Positions 1-3,425 of a DNA stretch of 5,606 nt are shown in pieces. Below the pieces are notes generated by a model that searched no databases, was not told the DNA's origin, and saw only the letters and a list, made by a program, of their open reading frames with translations. Made by a program: the position numbers and the translations under genes. This DNA is from Solirubrobacterales bacterium (GTDB taxonomy: Bacteria; Actinomycetota; Thermoleophilia; Solirubrobacterales; Solirubrobacteraceae). Location of the stretch: assembly GCA_025964075.1 (NCBI GenBank), contig JAOPZQ010000637.1:1-5606 (forward strand), in the 5' to 3' direction. Every line of letters starts with the position of its first letter. The first letter of the stretch is position 1.

Positions 1-1
1 C

Positions 2-145
2 GAGGACGCGCGGGCGGCGGCCCATGGCCGCGCGGTCGCCGGGCACGCCGAGGCCACGGTGCGCCTGAGCGACGACGCGGGGCTGATCGCGCTCGCCGAG
101 CCGCGCGAGGGCGCGCTCAAGCCCGTCGTCGGCTTCCGCGGCTAG
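2..145 (+). CDS. truB: tRNA pseudouridine(55) synthase TruB, C-terminal end (partial)
   Basis: Only the last 47 codons are present; the reading frame is open from base 2 to the TAG at 143-145. The tail ends with a segment reading GLIALAEPREGALKPVVGF, which matches the usual TruB C-terminus (an 'aia...LkPvvvF' ending in the PUA-like C-terminal domain). TruB makes pseudouridine at position 55 in the T-loop of elongator tRNAs. The catalytic Asp and the main fold lie outside the window, so activity cannot be judged. The neighbour supports the call, because truB followed by ribF and rpsO is a very common bacterial order. The gap to ribF is 45 bases. The identification rests on a short fragment plus context. 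Confidence 0.82.
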   Translation, partial: EDARAAAHGRAVAGHAEATVRLSDDAGLIALAEPREGALKPVVGFRG

Positions 146-175
146 ATCGTCCAGCGGCCGAGCGCCTCGCATGGG

Positions 176-181
176 TAGCCT
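176..181 (+). promoter_or_regulatory. Candidate -10 element (TAGCCT) for ribF
   Basis: TAGCCT fits the actinobacterial TAnnnT -10 pattern and ends 9 bases before the ribF ATG at 191. A start at or next to the ATG would give a leaderless mRNA. The bases just before the ATG (TTCCGCGCCC) contain no Shine-Dalgarno. No convincing -35 is seen. The same motif and 9-base spacing occur before rpsO, which is the main reason to list it. Read-through from truB is an alternative source of transcription. Confidence 0.3.
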
Positions 182-190
182 TCCGCGCCC

Positions 191-1078
191 ATGCGCCTGA
201 CCCGTCTGCCCGACGTCGAGCCGCGCCCGCGACGCGTCGCCGTCGGAGAGTTCGACGGCGTCCACCTCGGCCACCGCGAGGTGATCCGAGGGGCCGACAC
301 GGTCCTCACGTTCGATCCCCACCCGCGGCAGGTCATCGCGCCCGACGCGGCGCCGAAGCTCCTGACCTCGCTCGAGCGCAAGACCGAGCTGATCGCCGGC
401 CTCGGGGTCGAGGAGCTCGTCGTGATCCCGTTCGACCGCGCCTTCTCCGGCCTCACGGCGGAGGAGTTCGTCGACCGCGTCCTCGTCGAGACGCTGCAGG
501 CGACCGAGGTCTCCGTCGGCGAGAACTTCCGGTTCGGCCATCGCGCCGGGGGAGACGCGGCGCTGCTCGCCGCCGACGACCGGTTCGCGTCCCGGGTCGC
601 GCCGCTCGTCGAGGTCGACGGCGAGATCGTCTCCTCCAGCCACATCCGCGGGCTCGTGGCCGCCGGCGACGTCGACGCCGCCGCGCGGTTCCTCGGGGCC
701 CCGCATCAGCTCCGCGGCCCGGTGGTGAGGGGCGACCGGCGCGGCCGCGAGCTCGGGTTCCCGACGGCCAACCTCGTCCCCGACGAGCGCTACGCGTATC
801 CCGGCCACGGCGTCTACGCGTGCGAGGCCGAAGTCGGCGCGGAGCGCCGGGCGGCGGCGGTCAACGTCGGCGTGCGGCCCACGTTCGTCACCGGCCGCGG
901 GATGCTCGTCGAGGCGTTCCTGCTCGACTTCGACGGCGACATCTACGGGGAGGAGCTGCGGCTCGACTTCCTGCACCGGCTGCGCGGGGAGCGCCGATTC
1001 GACACCGTCGAGGCGCTCGTCGACCAGATGACCAAGGACGTCGAGGCGACGAGGGCTGCTACCCTGGCCGGCCGATGA
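191..1078 (+). CDS. ribF: Bifunctional riboflavin kinase / FMN adenylyltransferase (FAD synthetase) RibF
   Basis: Cytosolic enzyme that phosphorylates riboflavin to FMN and then adenylylates FMN to FAD. The 295 residues carry both domains. The N-terminal nucleotidyltransferase part has GEFDGVHLGH (19-28), TFDPHP (40-45), the SVGENFRFGHRAGGD block (108-122) and SSSHIRG (148-154), which corresponds to the family's SSTRIR. The C-terminal riboflavin kinase part has GRELGFPTANL (185-195), NVGVRPTF (225-232) and the expected catalytic Glu at about 241 in VEAFLLDF. Two oddities are visible. The usual Asn in GNFDGVH is Glu20, and the helix normally found between HxGH and TFDPHP is much shorter, leaving about 11 residues between the motifs. 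ATG 191 is the first start after an in-frame TAG at 176, and the N-terminus fits the family. The stop overlaps the rpsO start (ATGA, 1075-1078), implying translational coupling. Confidence 0.96.
   Translation: MRLTRLPDVEPRPRRVAVGEFDGVHLGHREVIRGADTVLTFDPHPRQVIAPDAAPKLLTSLERKTELIAGLGVEELVVIPFDRAFSGLTAEEFVDRVLVETLQATEVSVGENFRFGHRAGGDAALLAADDRFASRVAPLVEVDGEIVSSSHIRGLVAAGDVDAAARFLGAPHQLRGPVVRGDRRGRELGFPTANLVPDERYAYPGHGVYACEAEVGAERRAAAVNVGVRPTFVTGRGMLVEAFLLDFDGDIYGEELRLDFLHRLRGERRFDTVEALVDQMTKDVEATRAATLAGR
1057..1065 (+). promoter_or_regulatory. Candidate extended -10 (TGC-TACCCT) for rpsO, inside the ribF 3' end
   Basis: TGCTACCCT matches an extended -10 (TGnTAnnnT). It ends 9 bases before the rpsO ATG at 1075 and lies wholly within the last codons of ribF. 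Initiation 7-10 bases downstream would begin the transcript at or near the ATG. The only Shine-Dalgarno-like string, GAGGG at 1051-1055, is about 19 bases from the ATG, too far to work normally. It would let rpsO be expressed independently of ribF. No clear -35 is visible, and promoter function is an inference. Confidence 0.38.
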
Positions 1079-1347
1079 CGACGCTCACGCCCCAGCGCAA
1101 GCAGGACATCGTGCGCAAGTTCGGCAAGAGCGCGACCGACACGGGCTCCACGGAGGTCCAGGTCGCGCTCCTCACCGAGCGCATCAACGACCTCACCGAG
1201 CATCTGCGCGCCCACCGCAAGGACCACCACTCGCGCCGCGGGCTCCTGATGCTCGTCGGCCAGCGCCGGCGGCTCCTCGACTACTACCAGCGCAGCGACC
1301 TGGATGGCTACCGCAAGCTGATCCGGGAGCTCGGCCTGCGGCGGTGA
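1075..1347 (+). CDS. rpsO: 30S ribosomal protein S15
   Basis: A 90-residue protein, the normal S15 length. It binds the central domain of 16S rRNA early in 30S assembly and helps form an intersubunit bridge. The sequence holds the family hallmarks: a DTGSTEVQVALLTERI segment (about 22-37), then HLRAHRKDHHSRRGLL (43-58), whose His/Asp/Ser residues contact rRNA, then the RRRLLDYY helix (64-71). The ATG overlaps the ribF stop, and its TGA overlaps the GTG of the peroxiredoxin gene (GTGA, 1344-1347), so three genes are chained by 4-base overlaps. There is no separate 5' leader, so any S15-binding autoregulatory mRNA structure like those known upstream of rpsO in other bacteria would have to fall inside ribF or rpsO coding sequence. 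pnp, often the next gene, lies about 2.1 kb downstream here. Confidence 0.98.
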   Translation: MTTLTPQRKQDIVRKFGKSATDTGSTEVQVALLTERINDLTEHLRAHRKDHHSRRGLLMLVGQRRRLLDYYQRSDLDGYRKLIRELGLRR

Positions 1348-1805
1348 CGCCCCCGGCCCCCGGGACGCCGGCGCCCGAGTTCTCGCTCGCGCGGGAAGAC
1401 GGCGGCTCGTTCACGCGCTCGGACCTCGAGGGGAAGACGACGGTGCTCGTCTTCTACCCGTTCGCCTTCTCCCCGGTGTGCACCGACCAGCTGAACCTCT
1501 ACGAGGAGATGCTGGACGACTTCGCCGCCCAGGGCGCGACGCTGTACGGCGTCTCCTGCGACTCGACCTGGGCGCAGCGCGCGTTCAAGGAGAAGCTCGG
1601 CGTGTCGATCGAGCAGCTCTCCGACTTCGAGCCCAAGGGCGCGGCGTGCCGGGCGTTCGGCGTCCTCCACGCGGGCGGCTTCCCGGAGCGGGCGCTCGTG
1701 ATCGTCGGGCCGGATGGCGTGGTCAAGTGGAGCTACCAGGCCGATTCGCCCAGCGAGCTGCCGGGCGCGAACCTGATCTTCGACGGCCTCCAGGCCGCGG
1801 CGTAG
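1344..1805 (+). CDS. Peroxiredoxin, AhpE/BCP-like thiol peroxidase
   Basis: A 153-residue thioredoxin-fold peroxidase, about the size of mycobacterial AhpE, expected to reduce H2O2 or organic hydroperoxides in the cytosol. The active-site block FYPFAFSPVCTDQL holds the family pattern P-x3-(T/S)-x2-C as Pro39, Ser43 and the peroxidatic Cys46. The conserved active-site Arg is probably Arg116, in FPERALVIVGPDG. Two further cysteines, Cys72 (GVSCDS) and Cys102 (GAACRAFG), are candidates for a resolving Cys, although AhpE itself works as a one-Cys enzyme. There is no signal peptide. GTG 1344 is the only good start: it overlaps the rpsO stop, and the protein begins as the family does, just before PAPEFSL. 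The nearest purine-rich string (GGGAG, 1325-1329) is 14 bases upstream, so coupling to rpsO translation is likely. A DsbA-like protein follows and might be its redox partner (inference). Confidence 0.93.
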   Translation: MTPPAPGTPAPEFSLAREDGGSFTRSDLEGKTTVLVFYPFAFSPVCTDQLNLYEEMLDDFAAQGATLYGVSCDSTWAQRAFKEKLGVSIEQLSDFEPKGAACRAFGVLHAGGFPERALVIVGPDGVVKWSYQADSPSELPGANLIFDGLQAAA

Positions 1806-1809
1806 GGCC

Positions 1810-2313
1810 CTGGGCGACCTCGGCAGCGCGCCGGTCCCGCCGCTCTCTCCGTCGGACCACATTCGCGGCGACCCCGGCGCCCCGCTGCTCGTCGTCTACA
1901 CCGACTTCGAGTGCCCGCGCTGCGCGCTCCTGCACCGGCGCCTCGGCGACCTGTCGGTGCGGCTGTGCGTCCGCCACTTCCCCGTCAAGTCGAAGCACCC
2001 GCGCTCCGGCGCCGCCGCCTGCGCCGCCGAGGCCGCCGGGATCCAGGGCGCGTTCTGGGAGATGCACGATGCGCTGTTCGCCGACCAGGGCCGGCTCGAG
2101 GACCCGCACCTGTGGGCGCGGGCGGAGCGACTCGGCCTCGACGTCGCGCGCTTCGACGCGGACCGCAGGAGCGAGGCGGTCGTCGAGCGGGTGCGCGAGG
2201 AGTTCCGCCGCGGCGTCCGGGCGGGCGTCGGGACGACGCCGACGGTGTTCGCCGGGGGCCGGCGGCACGCCGGGGCGTTGGACGGGCCTGCTCTGCGGGC
2301 GCTGTTGGGATGA
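1810..2313 (+). CDS. Cytosolic DsbA-like thioredoxin-fold protein (probable CTG start)
   Basis: The reading frame encodes a thioredoxin-fold protein of the DsbA/FrnE-like class, probably a thiol-disulfide oxidoreductase. From CTG 1810 (167 residues) the order is: a short PVPPLSPSDHIRGDPGAP lead-in; the first strand LLVVYTDFE; the active site CPRC (Cys35, Cys38); a helical insert containing FWEMHDALFADQGRLEDPHLW; and the cis-Pro loop GTTPTVF (Pro144). No signal peptide or membrane segment is seen, so it should be cytosolic. The start is unusual. An in-frame TGA at 1774-1776 bounds the frame, and there is no ATG, GTG or TTG before GTG 1957, which would remove the first strand and CPRC. CTG 1810, 4 bases after the peroxiredoxin stop, gives a natural N-terminus (start codon then GDLGSAPVPPL). 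A GTG-1957 product, a sequencing error, or frameshift expression from the previous gene are alternatives. The fold call is firm; the exact start is not. Confidence 0.8.
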   Translation: MGDLGSAPVPPLSPSDHIRGDPGAPLLVVYTDFECPRCALLHRRLGDLSVRLCVRHFPVKSKHPRSGAAACAAEAAGIQGAFWEMHDALFADQGRLEDPHLWARAERLGLDVARFDADRRSEAVVERVREEFRRGVRAGVGTTPTVFAGGRRHAGALDGPALRALLG

Positions 2314-2352
2314 GGTCTTCGTCAGCCGTCCGTCAGGACCGCCCGACAACGG

Positions 2353-2413
2353 CGGCCGCGAGGGGGAGGGCGCCGGCGTTGGCGGCGGAATTCACCGCCC
2401 TCCCTCGTGGCCG
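2353..2413 (+). terminator. Strong 18-bp hairpin after the DsbA-like gene, probable transcription terminator
   Basis: The arms 2353-2372 and 2396-2413 are complementary over 18 pairs, one of them a G-U (2358/2408). The only defect is a two-base bulge (GG, 2365-2366). The loop is 2373-2395. The hairpin begins 40 bases after the DsbA-like stop and ends before the promoter of the next gene, as expected for the end of the ribF/rpsO/redox run. No T-tract follows (TCGTAAACAC), so it is not a textbook intrinsic terminator; U-less hairpin terminators have been proposed for GC-rich actinobacteria. It could instead be a 3'-end RNA-stability element. A weaker alternative stem pairs 2384-2388 with 2395-2399. 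Confidence 0.6.
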
Positions 2414-2427
2414 GTCGTAAACACTTC

Positions 2428-2448
2428 GCGCAACACAAACCGTTGCGC
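2428..2448 (+). promoter_or_regulatory. Inverted repeat GCGCAAC-N7-GTTGCGC, candidate autoregulatory operator
   Basis: A perfect 7-bp inverted repeat (2428-2434 and 2442-2448) with a 7-base spacer gives half-sites about 14 bp centre to centre. It ends at the base before the candidate -10 (TAACCT, 2449-2454) of the HTH gene, so bound protein would block that promoter. Xre-type antitoxins usually repress their own operon through such palindromes, making the HTH protein encoded 12 bases downstream the natural ligand (inference). The surrounding stretch, 2417-2460, is visibly more A/T-rich than the rest of the window. Confidence 0.5.
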
Positions 2449-2454
2449 TAACCT
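2449..2454 (+). promoter_or_regulatory. Candidate -10 element (TAACCT) for the HTH-RES operon
   Basis: TAACCT fits TAnnnT and ends 6 bases before ATG 2461, so the transcript would begin at about the start codon. No Shine-Dalgarno lies upstream of the ATG (CTCAACCT). The best -35 at suitable spacing is TTCGCG (2425-2430, 18-base gap), which is weak and overlaps the inverted repeat. The pentamer AACCT occurs twice in tandem here (2450-2454, 2456-2460). Confidence 0.45.
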
Positions 2455-2460
2455 CAACCT

Positions 2461-2793
2461 ATGCCCGTCGCCGCCCGCACGAAGGTGGACGCTCTGAGCC
2501 ACGACCTCGGCTCGCAGCGCCGGCTGGCCGCGGCGCTCGGCGTGAGTCCCGCCCAGGTCAGCCGGTGGCGCCGCGGGCAGGGCATCGATCCCGAGAACGC
2601 CGAGCGGCTCGACGTGCTCGAGCTCGTGATGTCGAGCCTGGGCCGGCTCTATCCGCGCGAGGTCGCGGAGCGGTGGCTGTTCGGGCTCAACCCGCAGCTC
2701 GGGTTCCGGCGGCCGATCGACGTGATCCGGACGGGTCGGGCCGAGGAGCTGCTGGCCGCCATCCGGGCGGAGCGCGCCGGCTCGTTCGCGTGA
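2461..2793 (+). CDS. Xre-type HTH antitoxin with DUF2384-like (MbcA/ParS) toxin-binding region
   Basis: A 110-residue protein with a helix-turn-helix at about 18-39 (SQRRLAAALGVSPAQVSRWRRG), of the type that pairs a 'lAaaLGvs' helix with a recognition helix ending in SRWRRG. The C-terminal part (about 60-104) contains WLFGLNPQLGF (72-82) and RPIDVI (84-89), then a short acidic/Leu helix. This resembles the MbcA/ParS/Xre toxin-binding domain pattern 'WL..pnp.Lgg..PlelL'. Such antitoxins bind and inhibit a RES-domain partner and repress their own promoter. The next gene encodes a RES-like protein and overlaps this stop by 4 bases (GTGA, 2790-2793), so the pair is the classic antitoxin-first arrangement. 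An in-frame TAA at 2449 fixes ATG 2461 as the first start. It is somewhat short for the family. A plain transcriptional regulator is the alternative, but the partner makes that less likely. Confidence 0.82.
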   Translation: MPVAARTKVDALSHDLGSQRRLAAALGVSPAQVSRWRRGQGIDPENAERLDVLELVMSSLGRLYPREVAERWLFGLNPQLGFRRPIDVIRTGRAEELLAAIRAERAGSFA

Positions 2794-3338
2794 TCGTCCA
2801 CCGGGCGTTCGCCTGGGACGAGAGCTCGAAGCCCCGGCAGCGCGGCGGGGCACTGTGGTTCCCGCGGCCGCTCCAGGGCGACGGCCGCCACGACCACCCC
2901 GATCACTACGGCTGCCTCTACGTGACCGAGGGCCCGGTGTCGGCGCTCGTCGAGCAGCTCGCCCGGTTCGTCGGCAACGAGCTCGTTCCGGGGATGCTCA
3001 CGCTCGCCGGGCTGCCGGTCGCGCTGGCGAGCATCGACGTGCCCGACGACGTCGAGATCGTCGACCTCGACGACCCCGCGGTGCTCGAGCGCGAGGGATT
3101 GCGGCCGTCCCACGTGGCGACGCGCCAGCGGACGCGCACGCAAGCCGACGCGCTCGCTCTCTTCACGGCCCATCCCGACGTGGGCGGTCTCCGGTGGTGG
3201 TCGACCTTCGAGGCCTCGTGGCCCAACATGACCCTGTTCGACCGCGCCGCGCGGCGGTTGCGGGTCCGTGGCGTCGAACGGCTCACGGTGGATTCCGAGG
3301 CGGTCGAGGCCGCTCGGGATTTCCTCGGGATGACGTGA
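2790..3338 (+). CDS. RES-domain protein, probable NAD+-targeting toxin (divergent)
   Basis: A 182-residue protein starting at GTG 2790, which overlaps the antitoxin stop; no Shine-Dalgarno is close, so translation is probably coupled. It resembles RES-domain toxins. Characterised members either break down NAD+ (MbcT by phosphorolysis) or ADP-ribosylate PRPP synthetase (ParT). Visible landmarks are an early HRAF (4-7), GGALWFPRP (19-27), GRHDHPDHYGCLYVTEGPVSALVEQLARF (32-60) and GLRWWSTFEASWPNMTLFDRAARRL (133-157), where typical RES proteins have a 'y.S.....n..lFd' block. Candidate catalytic residues are Arg33, Tyr44, Glu55 and Ser138. The common GGRWN signature is missing and the usual YxS is YVT (Thr46), so this is a divergent branch. 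There is no signal peptide or membrane segment. The context (HTH/DUF2384 partner, overlap, own operator) supports a toxin role; catalytic activity cannot be told from sequence. Confidence 0.77.
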   Translation: MIVHRAFAWDESSKPRQRGGALWFPRPLQGDGRHDHPDHYGCLYVTEGPVSALVEQLARFVGNELVPGMLTLAGLPVALASIDVPDDVEIVDLDDPAVLEREGLRPSHVATRQRTRTQADALALFTAHPDVGGLRWWSTFEASWPNMTLFDRAARRLRVRGVERLTVDSEAVEAARDFLGMT

Positions 3339-3345
3339 CGATCGC

Positions 3346-3351
3346 TACGCT
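3346..3351 (+). promoter_or_regulatory. Candidate -10 element (TACGCT) for pnp
   Basis: TACGCT fits TAnnnT and lies 8 bases after the RES stop. Transcription starting about 7 bases downstream would give a 5' leader of roughly 65-70 bases before pnp ATG 3426. The only possible -35 strings (for example TTCCTC at 3321-3326) are poor and spaced too widely. Read-through from the HTH-RES operon is an alternative, but the structured leader and strong ribosome binding site argue for a dedicated pnp transcript. Confidence 0.33.
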
Positions 3352-3385
3352 GTGTCGGTTCGGAACCAACGAAGAAACGAAGAGA

Positions 3386-3405
3386 CCCGCCGACCGAAGG
3401 GCGGG
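3386..3405 (+). promoter_or_regulatory. GC hairpin in the pnp 5' leader
   Basis: CCCGCC (3386-3391) pairs perfectly with GGCGGG (3400-3405) around an 8-base loop (GACCGAAG), just upstream of the pnp ribosome binding site. No T-tract follows, so it is not a terminator. In E. coli a leader stem in pnp is cut by RNase III and then degraded by PNPase as autoregulation. This much shorter stem could play an analogous role or simply protect the 5' end, but that is inference. Confidence 0.45.
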
Positions 3406-3408
3406 GAC

Positions 3409-3417
3409 GAGAAGGGA
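3409..3417 (+). promoter_or_regulatory. Ribosome binding site of pnp
   Basis: GAGAAGGGA lies 8 bases before ATG 3426. It is the only clear Shine-Dalgarno at normal spacing in the window and decides the pnp start. All other starts here rely on overlap or lack such a site. Confidence 0.75.
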
Positions 3418-3425
3418 ACCAACAT

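Larger units (their letters stand above)
3362..3423 (+). repeat. Short direct repeats in the pnp leader (GGAACCAAC x2, ACGAAGA x2)
   Basis: GGAACCAAC occurs at 3362-3370 and again at 3415-3423, directly before the pnp start. ACGAAGA occurs at 3369-3375 and 3377-3383. GAAG occurs four times (3371, 3379, 3396, 3411). The GGTTC at 3357-3361 is complementary to the GAACC inside both long repeats, so it could pair with either copy; the distal copy overlaps the end of the ribosome binding site. The repeats are exact; any regulatory meaning is inferred. Confidence 0.5.

Noticed and set aside
1797..1812. Programmed +1 frameshift at the peroxiredoxin stop producing a peroxiredoxin-DsbA fusion
   Set aside because: The geometry would allow it, but there is no slippery run or internal Shine-Dalgarno, and the peroxiredoxin ends at a natural C-terminus. 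Kept only as an alternative to the CTG start.
1957..2313. GTG 1957 as the start of the DsbA-like gene
   Set aside because: It would delete the first strand and the CPRC active site, which are clearly encoded in the same frame immediately upstream.
2384..2399. GGCGG/CCGCC small hairpin inside the intergenic hairpin
   Set aside because: It uses bases of the much longer 2353-2413 stem and is far weaker; a competing fold at best.
1478..2497. 339-codon plus-strand frame across the peroxiredoxin and DsbA-like genes
   Set aside because: It is out of frame with both recognisable proteins, and its product is Arg/Ala/Ser/Pro-rich with no motif; a composition artefact.
3386..3405. pnp leader hairpin as a terminator of the RES gene
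   Set aside because: It has no T-tract and only a 6-bp stem, and lies downstream of the candidate pnp promoter, next to the pnp ribosome binding site.
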